Shown here: positions 35,308-45,793 of the stretch, piece after piece
Numbering within the stretch: the stretch's first letter is position 1
Layout of the letters: each line of letters begins with the position of its first letter
From: JAOZTV01 sp965371805
Lineage (GTDB): Bacteria; Acidobacteriota; Aminicenantia; UBA2199
Assembly: GCA_965371805.1 (NCBI GenBank)
Contig: CBDUZW010000008.1
Span: 1-64,000, forward strand
DNA: 64,000 nucleotides
Reading direction: 5' to 3'
Translations under genes and position numbers: made by a program
The notes under the pieces: model-generated
Told to the model about the DNA's origin: nothing
Database searches by the model: none
Seen by the model: only the letters and a program-made list of their open reading frames with translations

Positions 35308-36042
35308 ATGGGAAAAAACAGAGGCGTAAATCATGGACATAACACAGTTGCATTTGGGTTAATATTTTTTGGAATGATCCTTCTGCTTGATAAAATAGGG
35401 ATTATTGAGAGTTTCGATTTTGGAGAATTATGGCCAATCATATTTGTTATTATTGGGATATCAACAATATCTAAGGCAAGGGGTGGTGCATCCCATTATT
35501 TTATAGGTGTGGCATTTTTTGTTACTGGTGGAGTATTATTATTAAGGAATTTTGATTTAATTCCATATTTCAGGATATCCTGGTCACTTATATGGCCCGT
35601 TCTGCTGATCTTTTTCGGTTTCAAATTGTTTTTTGACAACCAAAACAGGCATAGTTCGGAAGATGAAGATGGTATGAAGATCGAGAAAGAATTTAATCAT
35701 GATGAAAATTTTATTGATATGGCTGCTTTTTTAAGCGGTACTGAGTTCAGATTCTCATCTAAAAAACTTCAAGGTGGAAATTTATCTGCTGTAATGGGCG
35801 GTTGTAAGGTTGTTTTAACAGATGCTGACATGGCCGGTGATACAATGATAATAAATGTGTTTGCTTTCTGGGGAGGAATTGAAATATATATTCCCAAAAA
35901 CTGGAAGTTAAATGTAAAGTGCATTCCTATAATGGGTGGACTGGAACATAAGTTAATATCAGAAGAGAATGGTGTTGTAAAAAATAAGACACTTATTATA
36001 AAGGGGACTATTGTTATGGCAGGGGTTGAGATAAAATCCTAG
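35308..36042 (+). CDS. LiaF-like membrane protein
   Basis: A 244-residue protein. Four transmembrane helices occupy about residues 12-110 (LiaF transmembrane domain). A charged linker follows, then a C-terminal beta-rich repeat region (about 140-240) with VMGGCKV, FAFWGGIEIYIP and IMGGLEHK, as in LiaF/DUF2154 proteins. Family members modulate envelope-stress two-component systems. The gene precedes a sensor-kinase/LytTR pair by 36 bp, so it is a plausible modulator of that pair. An AAAGGAGG ribosome site precedes the ATG. Confidence 0.8.
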   Translation: MGKNRGVNHGHNTVAFGLIFFGMILLLDKIGIIESFDFGELWPIIFVIIGISTISKARGGASHYFIGVAFFVTGGVLLLRNFDLIPYFRISWSLIWPVLLIFFGFKLFFDNQNRHSSEDEDGMKIEKEFNHDENFIDMAAFLSGTEFRFSSKKLQGGNLSAVMGGCKVVLTDADMAGDTMIINVFAFWGGIEIYIPKNWKLNVKCIPIMGGLEHKLISEENGVVKNKTLIIKGTIVMAGVEIKS

Positions 36043-36078
36043 GTTGACAAATAAGGTGAAAGGTATTATTTTTAATTC

Positions 36079-37131
36079 ATGCAGAATATGAAGAGCTTAT
36101 TATTAATCGTTACTGCATTAGGGTTTATCATTTTTATTATTGCAGCCGGGGGATCTTTTATCGGTGCTGTTCCCTTTTGGAGAGGAGTATTACTTCTCTC
36201 CATTCCACTAATATTTGATATATTCTTAATCAGATCTACAAAATTTTTAGCTCAGAGTACCCCAATATTAATTAATAAAATCACTAGAGTTGTTGTGACC
36301 CATATAACTGGATTAATTGTATTTGTTTTTTTTCAATTAGTGTTTCTTTTTTCGAACTCAGGTTTACTGTCGATCTTATTTCCAAAAGAGAATTGGGAAA
36401 TATTTTCAGAAAAATTGTTCCCATATATTATATCTATTGGAGCCGTTGCATATATCATATCTACATTAGTAAATTATCTTATAATTTATATAGAGGATGG
36501 TTTTGAAAAAGAACAAAAAATTATAAAAAGAGAACTTCAGATAAAAAAGGGAGAATTGAATGTACTAAAAAGTGTTATTCAACCTCATTTTCTTTTTAAT
36601 TCATTTAATACATTAACTGCTTTAATTGAAACTGGAAATAAAACTGCAGGAGAATTTTGCAGAGGCTTATCTGACTATTTGAGATACTCTTTAAAGTATA
36701 GTAATAGAGAACTTGTAACTGTTGAAGAAGAATTGGAAAATCTTTCTAATTATTTAAAAATTGAAAAGATCAGGATGGGGAAAAGACTAAAAATTGAGTT
36801 AAATATAAGTGATGACACAAGGCAAAAATTAATACTTCCTTTTTCTATAATTACATTTGCGGAAAATGGGATAAAACATGGTATTTCCAATTATCTTGAA
36901 GGCGGAATACTGGAGATATCAACAGAGATCAATAAAAATCAGTTTATTGTATCTGTTGTAAATCCAAAAACTCCAAATGACAGTACGAAAAAAGAGGGTG
37001 AGGGAATAGGTATATCCACTTTAAAAAAGAGATTGTTTATAGTTTTTAAAGAAAGAGCCACAATAAAACTTTTTAATAAAGGGGATAAATATTATTCTCA
37101 AATGATAATGATGGAGAGTACAGATGGATAA
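36079..37131 (+). CDS. LytS/YehU-type sensor histidine kinase
   Basis: A 350-residue kinase. Four hydrophobic helices (about 5-140) are followed by a coiled linker. The His_kinase domain has the phospho-acceptor His170 in QPHFLFNSFNT. A degenerate ATPase domain ends the protein, with AENGIKHGI as N-box and a short G-box (GEGIGIS). It overlaps the response-regulator start by eight bases. With the LiaF-like protein it probably forms a membrane or envelope-stress sensing unit. Confidence 0.85.
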   Translation: MQNMKSLLLIVTALGFIIFIIAAGGSFIGAVPFWRGVLLLSIPLIFDIFLIRSTKFLAQSTPILINKITRVVVTHITGLIVFVFFQLVFLFSNSGLLSILFPKENWEIFSEKLFPYIISIGAVAYIISTLVNYLIIYIEDGFEKEQKIIKRELQIKKGELNVLKSVIQPHFLFNSFNTLTALIETGNKTAGEFCRGLSDYLRYSLKYSNRELVTVEEELENLSNYLKIEKIRMGKRLKIELNISDDTRQKLILPFSIITFAENGIKHGISNYLEGGILEISTEINKNQFIVSVVNPKTPNDSTKKEGEGIGISTLKKRLFIVFKERATIKLFNKGDKYYSQMIMMESTDG

Positions 37132-37873
37132 AAAAATAAGGGCACTTTTAGTTGATGATGAGGAGCTGGCCTTAGAATTACTTGAGAAAAAATTATTGGA
37201 ACTTGGAGAAGTTGAAATTGTTGGTTCATGTAATAATGGTTTTGAAGCAGTCAAGGAGTGTAGCAGGCTAAAACCTGATGTAATCTTTCTTGATATAGAA
37301 ATGCCTAAATTAAATGGATTTGATGTTATTGAATTATTAAATAAGGCTGACATGCCTCATATAATTTTTGTAACAGCATATAATGATTATGCTGTTGAGG
37401 CTTTTGAAAAAGATGCAATTGACTACCTTGTTAAACCCGCTCCTATTGAAAGAATAAAAAAAAGTCTGGAAAAAATCAAGAAATTGGATACGAATGAAAA
37501 AGAAGAACTAAACAGGAAAATTTTAAATATTTCAGAGAAGAACAATGAGTCGATTTCAAGAATTCTGATAAAAAATGGAACAGAGATTGATATAGTAAGA
37601 ACTGAAGATATTATATATATTAAAGCTGAAGACGACTATATACGTATATTTACTAAAGAGAAAAATTTGTTAAAAAATGGTAGATTGTCAGAACTTGAAC
37701 AAAAACTTTCTGCCGATGCATTTGTGCGGGTGCATAGGTCATATATAATTAATCTTAGTTTTCTAAAAAAAATTGAGCCCTATATGAAAGACAGTAAGAT
37801 AGCGATCCTTGAAGGGAAAATTAAAATCCCGATTTCCAAGTCAGGATATCAGAAATTGAAAGATAAGTTTTAG
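37124..37873 (+). CDS. LytTR-family response regulator
   Basis: A 249-residue regulator with a receiver domain (Asp57 in FLDIEMPK, Lys in LVKPAP) and a LytTR DNA-binding domain (about 145-245) containing EDDYIRIFT and FVRVHRSYIIN. It is co-translated with the kinase. The stop lies one base from the stop of the convergent amidohydrolase gene, so there is no room for an independent terminator. Confidence 0.9.
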   Translation: MDKKIRALLVDDEELALELLEKKLLELGEVEIVGSCNNGFEAVKECSRLKPDVIFLDIEMPKLNGFDVIELLNKADMPHIIFVTAYNDYAVEAFEKDAIDYLVKPAPIERIKKSLEKIKKLDTNEKEELNRKILNISEKNNESISRILIKNGTEIDIVRTEDIIYIKAEDDYIRIFTKEKNLLKNGRLSELEQKLSADAFVRVHRSYIINLSFLKKIEPYMKDSKIAILEGKIKIPISKSGYQKLKDKF

Positions 37874-37874
37874 G

Positions 37875-39590
37875 TTATCTTTTATATAAAATCTTCCCAT
37901 TAATAATTGTGTAGAGAATTTTGGTGTTTTTTATCTTCTCTTCATCAATTTTCATTATATCATCAGAAAGAACCGTAATGTCAGCAAGTTTGCCAACCTT
38001 AATTGATCCTTTTATCTTTTCTTCAAATGCCGCATATGCGCCATTAATAGTATAAGAGTACAGAGCCTGTTTTCTTGTCATTTTCTGGTTCTCATAGAAG
38101 GTTGATCCATCCTTTGATCTTCTTGTTATAGATGAATAAAAACAATCAATTGGATTTACATCTTCTACGGGGACATCTGTTCCATTGCAAATTATTGTTC
38201 CTTGTTTAATAAGTTTCTGCCAGACATAGGCACCTTCTTCAGATCTTTTTTTTCCTATTCTTTTCTCAACCCATGGTCCGTCTGAGGTGCAGTGAATTCC
38301 CTGCATGGATGCTATTACGCCTAGTTTTTTAAATCTTGGGATATCTGATGGATTTATGTGCTGTGCATGTTCTACTCTCCATCTGAGATCTTTTTTCTTT
38401 GGATATTTTTTGAATACTTTTTCATATATATTGAGAATTTCCCTGTTGGCTCTGTCTCCAATTGCATGGGTACAGAACTGTAAATTATTTCTTATTGCAA
38501 TTTCAGCTGTTTTTTCCATTTCAAAAATTGGATCAGTATTTAAACCTGTACTTGAAGGAAGGCTGTTGTATGGTTCTAAAAACCAGGCACCATGTGAGCC
38601 GAGAGCTCCATCAAAGATTCTCTTAATTGCTTTAATTGATAATTTTTTATTAATGTATGTATTTAGTTTGTAATTACTCAAACCTTTTGTCAGGTCTTTA
38701 TTGTTTTCACTAACCATTACATTTAGTCTGATCTTCAAAGCTTTGCTCTTTGCCATACTTTTATAAATATCTATATTCTTGAAACTTACACCAGCATCAA
38801 AAAATGTTGCTATGCCATTTTCTAAGCATTCTTTCTGAGCAAGTTCGATACTTTCCATCAGGTCCCTTTTTGTCTCTTCCTTAGATCTTTTGCTTATTTT
38901 TTCATTATATTTTTTTAGAATTAGCTCTTCTGCTGTTTCTCTGAAAACGCCAACAATAACTCCATTTTTATCTTTTACGATCTCCCCTCCAGAAGGGTTT
39001 ATGGTTTTATTTGTAATCCCGGATATATCCATTGCTTTTTTATTTACAAAGATTGAGTGTCCACTTGCATGATGCAATAAGACAGGATTATCTTGTGAAA
39101 TTTCACTTAATTTATTATGATAGGGCAGACCCTTAAAAATTTTTTTTATTTTTGTGTTCCATTTCTCCTGGTGCCATCCACGTCCAACAATCCATTCACC
39201 TTTTTTTGCTGTTTCAGCTTTCTTTTTGACCATCATAATTATATCGTCCCAATTATTGGCTTTTTTTAAATCAAGTCTTTTTTTGTTTTTTCCAAGTCCT
39301 ATAAAATGTCCATGGGACTCAATAAAGCCAGGAATTGCAGTCTTGCCCTTCAGATCCAAAATTTCTGTATTTTTTCCAATATAAGCCTTGATTTTTTTAT
39401 CTGTGCCAATGTCTGCTATTTTTCCATTAATTATAGCAATTGCAGAAACAGTCGGATTAGAATCTTCAGCAGTATAGATAGTACCATTAATAATGACCAT
39501 CTCAGCTTCTTGTGAAAGAAGAGATCCATTTAAAATAAAAATAATAATAATTATACTAATTAAGAATTTGAGATTTTTACTATTGCCCAT
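37875..39590 (-). CDS. Secreted YtcJ-like amidohydrolase
   Basis: A 571-residue metal-dependent hydrolase with a Sec signal peptide (about 1-26). Metal and active-site motifs follow the YtcJ pattern: ESHGHF (about 94-99), GRGWHQ, HASGHS, GALGSHGAW, THAIGDRAN, VEHAQH and GTDVPVE. Such enzymes hydrolyse amide or cyclic amide bonds; the substrate is unknown. An extracytoplasmic location fits peptide or xenobiotic scavenging. An AAAGGAG ribosome site precedes the ATG. Confidence 0.85.
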   Translation of the reverse strand: MGNSKNLKFLISIIIIIFILNGSLLSQEAEMVIINGTIYTAEDSNPTVSAIAIINGKIADIGTDKKIKAYIGKNTEILDLKGKTAIPGFIESHGHFIGLGKNKKRLDLKKANNWDDIIMMVKKKAETAKKGEWIVGRGWHQEKWNTKIKKIFKGLPYHNKLSEISQDNPVLLHHASGHSIFVNKKAMDISGITNKTINPSGGEIVKDKNGVIVGVFRETAEELILKKYNEKISKRSKEETKRDLMESIELAQKECLENGIATFFDAGVSFKNIDIYKSMAKSKALKIRLNVMVSENNKDLTKGLSNYKLNTYINKKLSIKAIKRIFDGALGSHGAWFLEPYNSLPSSTGLNTDPIFEMEKTAEIAIRNNLQFCTHAIGDRANREILNIYEKVFKKYPKKKDLRWRVEHAQHINPSDIPRFKKLGVIASMQGIHCTSDGPWVEKRIGKKRSEEGAYVWQKLIKQGTIICNGTDVPVEDVNPIDCFYSSITRRSKDGSTFYENQKMTRKQALYSYTINGAYAAFEEKIKGSIKVGKLADITVLSDDIMKIDEEKIKNTKILYTIINGKILYKR

Positions 39591-39789
39591 AATGACTCCT
39601 TTTTATGTTTTTAAAACATTGTTTAAAAAAAATATTACTTAAATATAGAATTAAAGTCAAATAGAATATTTATGAATTTTTAAATGGCTTTTTTCTATTA
39701 TTATTATTGACATTAATTTCACCTTATGTTCAAATTTTATATTGATGAATGGAATTTGAATTGAATTCTAAGTTTCAAGAAAAAAAGAT

Positions 39790-42700
39790 TTGTATCATGG
39801 GAGGTTTTTGATCAAAAAAAAAAGCTTAATTAAGACTATTCTCTTTTGGGGTATTATCTTTATAATTGTAATTGGAGCCGGTTTCATTGTGTTTGATATT
39901 ATTAGTTCCAATATTTATTTTAATTCTCAGGCTAAAAAAATGCGTACAGATTATCTTTCTGTGACGAAAGAAAAAATTAAACGTGAAGTGGAACAGGTCG
40001 TTTATTTAATTAAAGATAAAAAGTCTAAAACTGAAAAGTTGATAAAAGAAAAATTACATACAAGAGTTTATCATGCATATTCTATTGCACAGAATATTTA
40101 TACCAAAAACAAGCATAATAAAACCAAAAATCAAATTCAAAAAATGATCATTGAAGCATTAAGCCCTATTAGATACAGCAAAGAAAGAGGGTATTTTGTT
40201 ATTTTTGATCTTGATGGGGTGCCAAAATTATTTCCCAGCATGCCTGAATTGGAAGGTACAAATATGATGGGTTTTCAAGATACTGATAAAAGATATTTAA
40301 CGAAGGAAATGATCAAAATTGTTGAAGGACCTGGGGAAGGATTTTACAATTATAAATGGATTAAGTCAGGGGGCAATAACATTAAATTAAAAAAAATTGC
40401 CTTCATCAAGAAATTTAAACCCTATAATTGGTTTATTGCAACAGGACTATTTGTACAAGATGTTGAAAATCAGATAAAAACAGATCTACTGTCAACTATA
40501 AGCAAAATAAGATTTGGGAAAGAGGGATATGTTTTTGTTAATGAATTGAATGGAAATGCCCTGGTTGCAAATGGGAAAGTGATTTCCAGTGAAAAGAAAC
40601 TATGGGAAGTGTTCAGTAAAAACCCGGAAAAAACAAAAGCATTATTTGAAATGGAATATAATGCAGCTAAAAAGCTTGAAGGGGATTATATCTATTATTC
40701 GTTAATTAAGCTAACACGTCCTGATGAGGAATCTCCCAAAGTTTCTTTTATTTACGGGATTCCTGAACTAAAGTGGCTTGTAGGTGCTGGGGTGTATCTT
40801 AATGATGTAGATGACGATATAGCCCTGATGCATGCAGCATTAAATGATCAGGTTAAAATGAAATCCATATATTTTATCCTGATTATTGCCGGAATTATAT
40901 TACTGTTTTTGTTTTTTTTAAGCTTATTGACTAATAAAATAAAAAATGATTATAAACTGTTCCTCTCATTTTTTAATAAAACAGTTCATTCAAATGAAGA
41001 GATCAATAGAGATCTGATTCAGTTCCTGGAATTAGACAGAATGGCAGAATATGCAAATAGAATGCGGAAAGAACTAATAAGCAGCAAAGAAAATTATAAA
41101 GATTTATTTAATGATAATCCCGTAGCATTATGGGAAGAAGATTTTTCAGAAGTAAAAAATAAATTAGATGATGTTAAAACGAAAGGTGCTGTAATCACGA
41201 AAGAATATTTTAATGATAATATAGACTTATTTAATGAATGCAGGTCTGTAATAAAAATATCAAATATTAATAAGGCAACTCTTGAATTGCTTAAATTTAA
41301 AAATCTGAAAGATCTGGAAAAAAATAATAGTTCAATACTAAATGAAAAAACATTAGAAACAATTAAGAATGAATTTATTGCTATTGCTAATGACAAAAAA
41401 TATTTCTCTGAAGAATCTGAATTGGTAAGGTCTGATGGAGAAGTTTTAGATGTTATAGTTCATTTCCAGGTTATTGATACTTATAAAAGAATTCTATTCT
41501 CAATTACTGATATTAGTGACTTAAAAAAAACTGAAAATGCATTAGTGAAAAGTGAAAGGTATTTTAGGATTTTAATGGAACAGTCACCAGTCTCTATTAT
41601 GATATTTAATAAAGAAGGCTTTTTAATGAATGCTAATCAGGCCTGGATGGATCTATGGAATATAGAAGATATAAGTAACGTTCTTGGTAAATTCAATATA
41701 TTAAAAGATAAACAGTTATTAGAAAAAAGAGATGTAGATAAATTTAAAAAAGTTTTTGCTGGTGAAAAAATATATATACCTGAAAGTGAGTTTAATCCAA
41801 CTTTTTCAGACTATTCAGGAAGAAAACGTGTTGTGAAAATCATTGCTTATCCCCTTAAAGATACAGATGGTATGTTTGAGAATATAGTCGTTTTGCAAGA
41901 GGATATTACTGATCAGAAAAATATGGAAGAAGAGTTAAATAAGATTCAAATGCTCAAGAGTGTAGGTACTCTTGCAGGTGGAATTGCACATGATTTCAAT
42001 AATATCCTAATGGGGTTATTTGGGAATATTTCTCTTGCTAAGATGAAACTTTCTAAAGATCGTTCAAGTCTCAAATACCTTGAAGATGCTGAAAATTCTT
42101 TGAACTGGGCAACGAGTCTAACAAAACAATTACTGACTTTTTCAAAGGGAGGCTCTCCAATTAAGGAAACAATAAGTCTCGAGCAGCTCATTGAAGATGT
42201 TGTTAAATTTGACCTGTCAGGCAGTAATGTAAAACCTCTCATTAAGATTGCAGAAGATCTATGGCTGGCTGAAGTAGATAAAGGACAAATTCAACAAATG
42301 TTTTCAAACCTTACCATAAATGCAAATCAGGCAATGCCGGATGGTGGTCATTTATATATTAAACTTGAAAATGCAGAAATCTCTGATAATTTAATTCCGG
42401 GTCTATCTGTCGGTCAATATATTAGAGTTACCATGAGAGATGAGGGGACAGGAATTGATAAAAAACATATTGGTCGTATATATGATCCTTATTTCAGTAC
42501 AAAGCAATCCGGTAGTGGTCTTGGCCTTGCAACAGTTTATTCAATAGTTAATAAGCATGAAGGTCATATTAGTATTAACTCGGAACTTGGTGATGGAACT
42601 GAGTTTATAGTATATCTCCCTGCTTCAAAAAACCAGCAGGTCTCCATAAAAGAGGACCTTGTTCCTCAGATTGCCATAGTTGAAAATAAAGGAACTGTTC

Positions 42701-43071
42701 TTGTGATGGATGATGATGATATAGTGTGTAATGTTGCTTCACAAATGTTAGAAAGTTTAGGTTTTTCAGCTGAGATTGCAAAAGATGGGAGTACAGCTCT
42801 TGAAATGTATAAGATTGCAATGGAAAATAGGAAACCTTATGATGTAATAATAATGGATCTTACAATCCCTGGAGGAGTTGGAGGGAAAGAAGTTATTAAA
42901 CAACTTCTCTTAGTTGATCCGGATGTAAAAGCTATTGTATCAAGTGGTTATGCGGATGATCCTGTCATGGCAAATTTCTCTGAATATGGTTTTATGGGTA
43001 TTTTAGCAAAACCCTATATGATAAACCTTTTAGCGAATGTATTGAACACTGTTCTAAATGAAAAGCATTGA
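39790..43071 (+). CDS. Hybrid sensor histidine kinase with double Cache domain
   Basis: A 1093-residue sensor. TM1 is about 15-38, followed by a periplasmic double Cache region (about 45-350) with two copies of a GY(F/V)F(V/I) strand and KWLVGAGVYL-type closings. TM2 is about 358-380. PAS units follow (about 430-580 and 585-715), then HisKA with His734 in GGIAHDFNN, HATPase_c (DEGTGID, GSGLGLATV), and a C-terminal receiver with Asp1023 in IMDLTIPGG. The start is uncertain: TTG 39790 has no clear ribosome site, while TTG 39808 follows GGGAGG by only three bases. The ligand is probably a small carboxylate or amine. Confidence 0.87.
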   Translation: MYHGRFLIKKKSLIKTILFWGIIFIIVIGAGFIVFDIISSNIYFNSQAKKMRTDYLSVTKEKIKREVEQVVYLIKDKKSKTEKLIKEKLHTRVYHAYSIAQNIYTKNKHNKTKNQIQKMIIEALSPIRYSKERGYFVIFDLDGVPKLFPSMPELEGTNMMGFQDTDKRYLTKEMIKIVEGPGEGFYNYKWIKSGGNNIKLKKIAFIKKFKPYNWFIATGLFVQDVENQIKTDLLSTISKIRFGKEGYVFVNELNGNALVANGKVISSEKKLWEVFSKNPEKTKALFEMEYNAAKKLEGDYIYYSLIKLTRPDEESPKVSFIYGIPELKWLVGAGVYLNDVDDDIALMHAALNDQVKMKSIYFILIIAGIILLFLFFLSLLTNKIKNDYKLFLSFFNKTVHSNEEINRDLIQFLELDRMAEYANRMRKELISSKENYKDLFNDNPVALWEEDFSEVKNKLDDVKTKGAVITKEYFNDNIDLFNECRSVIKISNINKATLELLKFKNLKDLEKNNSSILNEKTLETIKNEFIAIANDKKYFSEESELVRSDGEVLDVIVHFQVIDTYKRILFSITDISDLKKTENALVKSERYFRILMEQSPVSIMIFNKEGFLMNANQAWMDLWNIEDISNVLGKFNILKDKQLLEKRDVDKFKKVFAGEKIYIPESEFNPTFSDYSGRKRVVKIIAYPLKDTDGMFENIVVLQEDITDQKNMEEELNKIQMLKSVGTLAGGIAHDFNNILMGLFGNISLAKMKLSKDRSSLKYLEDAENSLNWATSLTKQLLTFSKGGSPIKETISLEQLIEDVVKFDLSGSNVKPLIKIAEDLWLAEVDKGQIQQMFSNLTINANQAMPDGGHLYIKLENAEISDNLIPGLSVGQYIRVTMRDEGTGIDKKHIGRIYDPYFSTKQSGSGLGLATVYSIVNKHEGHISINSELGDGTEFIVYLPASKNQQVSIKEDLVPQIAIVENKGTVLVMDDDDIVCNVASQMLESLGFSAEIAKDGSTALEMYKIAMENRKPYDVIIMDLTIPGGVGGKEVIKQLLLVDPDVKAIVSSGYADDPVMANFSEYGFMGILAKPYMINLLANVLNTVLNEKH

Positions 43072-43106
43072 CCTGACTTAGTTTTGCTGTTTTTTCTTAG
43101 CGCATT

Positions 43107-44404
43107 TTACTTAATGATCTTTGATATTATATCCTTATTTAAAATATCATTTTTGATAATTATATTCTCTTTTTCGTTTTTGTTTTTTTCAACAAAATAG
43201 TTGATAAAATAGAGAAGAGCTGGAAGATTCTCGTTAAATGACAATGAGATTTCTTCTTCTGAAGTATAGAATCCACCTTCCATTGCATTTGTTGGTGGTA
43301 ATTCAATTGTAAAAGATGGTGTTTTAAATGTTCCATAAATCCAATCATCACTACCGCCATTTACGAGGTAAAGAGCATCAGCGCCTCCAAAATCATAATA
43401 TCTTCCGTTAACATTGAATATTTTTTCACTCATTTTTGAAGCAATTGTCTCCATCTCTTCAAAATCCTCCGGTTTTTCATATGTATAACCCCAGGGTATC
43501 AATATTAATTGGGAGTAGTTATGGAAACTTATAGATCCATCTGGTGGATTTGCAAGTAGAAACTGTCTTAAAGCTTCTGTTTCAGGCTCTGAAAATGGAG
43601 CCCATCCTCTATAGGTTTCACTCTCCGGGGATGGGCTCGAACCATCATTGTCAAATCCCCACATATATCCATAATTACGGTTCAAGTCAATGCCCCAAAT
43701 GAAGTCTCCGGTATATTTTCTATTCTTTCGCCAATATCTGTAATTATGAATAGAAAACTCTAGTCCATCAGGATTTAAAATTGGTAATATATAAATGTTT
43801 GCCTCTAATGCTTTTTTAACAGCACTAATATCCTGATTCTCAAGCAGATATTTAGCAAATAGTAGTGGGATTTCTACTGATATCCATTCCCGCGCGTGAT
43901 GACAGCCAACTATGAATATATTTTGTTTGTTTATAGTTGTACTTATATCTTGACTGATATGTATGATATTCAAATCTCTGCCCTCAATTGATCTGCCTAT
44001 GCTGAATACTCTGGCTTTATTCTGAAATCTTAATTGCAAGTCATTCAGAAGATCATTTGTCTCCTTATAATTATGGTAGTCCCCATTATAATCATTGCTT
44101 GTCTTGGATAATTTTATATTATTGGTATGTCTTATACAGGTAAGGGACTCTTATGTATAAGCTGAATTCCAAGATTACGAAGATTTTTATATTTTTTTTT
44201 ATTTATTATAAAATAAAATATGTCATTTTTGCGGTAAAGTCTATCCAATGAGGAATTGGATTTTAAATACTTTTGATACTCTATTGAATTAATACCTATT
44301 ATTAATTTGTCTTCATATGGTTTTATAATTTTATTATTACCAGTCAACATAATTGAAGTTAACAAAAAAAATATAATAAAGAATACTGATTGTTTTTTAC
44401 ACAT
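43107..44404 (-). pseudogene. M14 zinc carboxypeptidase, frameshifted
   Basis: Two adjacent frames together make one M14 carboxypeptidase of about 430 residues. The first (44404-44132) encodes a signal peptide and the start of a pro-region. The second reaches upstream without a start codon, through a YHNYKETNDLL segment, into a complete catalytic domain. That domain has CHHAREW for zinc binding, NPDG, DLNRNYG, SFHNYSQ and TIELPP with the catalytic Glu. A -1 shift near 44132-44150 joins them. No slippery heptamer is apparent, so this is either a recent inactivating mutation or a sequencing error. The start overlaps the upstream stop (TAATG). Confidence 0.8.
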
Positions 44405-45675
44405 TATTTACTCCCGAATGTATAGTTTATAGTACTGCTGATTATTAAATTGTTTCTCTGTATACCACTACAATTACCAAACCAGTATGCAGTTCCAATG
44501 TCACCGGAAAACCTTCCCAGTCTAATTCCAAATCCTCCACTTATGACCTTCAAGGTTGTATTTACTGATTTTAAAGGTTGAGGGTCGATCTTAAATCCAG
44601 CTCTGAAGAATATGTCTCTCTTTTTTGAATATATTCCCAATTCAAGTCCAATTCCTGTAACAAATGAGTTTTTCATATCTCTATCAATATTTTCATCAAA
44701 AAAAATGTATTTATAATCTGACCAGAATATTAATTTGGATTCAATCGCAATAGAGAGTTTTCGAATCTTATTATTGCTTTTTAAATAGAGTTCTTTTTTT
44801 ATTCCAAAAAGCATTTTTTTAGGAGAATAGTATGGGTCTGAAACATTTTCTGTGTTTGTCATATTAATATTTAAAGTATTGTTTACAAAAGATCTCTGTA
44901 TTTCTCTTTTTACACTGCCCTGGATTGGGTAAACAAAAGCTATTGATAATAATAAGTCCGTGTCTATCTTATAGCTTATTCCAATAGTTGGGATAAGTTG
45001 ACTGATTTTATTTGTCTCAATGTTTTTCGTAAATTTGTCAATTAATAAACTACTGCCATTTATTGTATAATAGTAAGAGGAGTGGTCGGTTATAGCAGCA
45101 TCTCTTTTTCCCAGAATATAGTCCAGTTTTATTCCTAAACTCAGATTCTTATTTATATTAAATGAAATAGATGAGAAAAAATTGTTCTTTTTCCCGGAAA
45201 AAACTCCCTTGTAATAATCATATTGATCATAATTATATTCATTTCTGAATTCAAAAGATGGGAATCTAAGAATGTCGGAGATAAACCAGCCAACACTGAT
45301 TTTGAAAACAGAAAGTTTAAATGAACCTGCAAATGAATTTAAATTATAGTAAGATCCGGTCAATGGAGCGGTAGATGTTTCTACTCCGTCATTTATCCCT
45401 CTATATTGAAATGAATCATAAGAAATTGCAGAGAAGCTTATACCTAAAGAAGAGATCTCTTTTATTGAGAGAAGGGCAGGATTAGATACACCTTTATATG
45501 AGTTTGTTGCAAAAAAAGAGACATCACCAGCGGCCAATTGTCTTGCATCAAAAATATTTATTCCATTCCAGCTGATAGCTGAAGATTCCTCAAGTCTATA
45601 TTCAAAATTTTGTGGAAAAATGAATTGATTCGACAATATGAAAAAAACAAAAAACAGGTAAAATGATTGTTTCAT
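44404..45675 (-). CDS. Outer-membrane beta-barrel protein (FadL/PorV-like)
   Basis: A 423-residue protein with a signal peptide (about 1-21) and about 14 amphipathic strands, ending in a phenylalanine-containing terminal strand. The early segment AGDVSFFATNSYKGVSNPALLS resembles the N-terminal plug of FadL/PorV-like transporters (normally GGA...NPAGL). The ligand is unknown. It is translationally coupled to the carboxypeptidase behind it, so the two may have worked together on extracellular peptides. Confidence 0.65.
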   Translation of the reverse strand: MKQSFYLFFVFFILSNQFIFPQNFEYRLEESSAISWNGINIFDARQLAAGDVSFFATNSYKGVSNPALLSIKEISSLGISFSAISYDSFQYRGINDGVETSTAPLTGSYYNLNSFAGSFKLSVFKISVGWFISDILRFPSFEFRNEYNYDQYDYYKGVFSGKKNNFFSSISFNINKNLSLGIKLDYILGKRDAAITDHSSYYYTINGSSLLIDKFTKNIETNKISQLIPTIGISYKIDTDLLLSIAFVYPIQGSVKREIQRSFVNNTLNINMTNTENVSDPYYSPKKMLFGIKKELYLKSNNKIRKLSIAIESKLIFWSDYKYIFFDENIDRDMKNSFVTGIGLELGIYSKKRDIFFRAGFKIDPQPLKSVNTTLKVISGGFGIRLGRFSGDIGTAYWFGNCSGIQRNNLIISSTINYTFGSK

Positions 45676-45745
45676 CCAACCTCCTTATATATTAATTATA
45701 CTTGATTATAAGAAAAAAGTTTAGTTGGATAAAAAAAAAGGTGTA

Positions 45746-45785
45746 GGTTGAGGTAGATTTAAGAGTTCTTAAATCTACCTCAACC
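45746..45785 (-). terminator. Rho-independent terminator of htpG
   Basis: A 19-bp perfectly paired stem with a two-base loop, 45746-45785. On the minus strand it is followed, six bases later, by a run of nine T. It sits just past the htpG stop. The stem is unusually long. Confidence 0.85.
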
Positions 45786-45793
45786 CGGGTTTT

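Noticed and set aside
44132..44150. Programmed -1 frameshift in the M14 carboxypeptidase
   Set aside because: No X-XXY-YYZ slippery heptamer and no obvious stimulatory structure; a plain mutation or sequence error is simpler.
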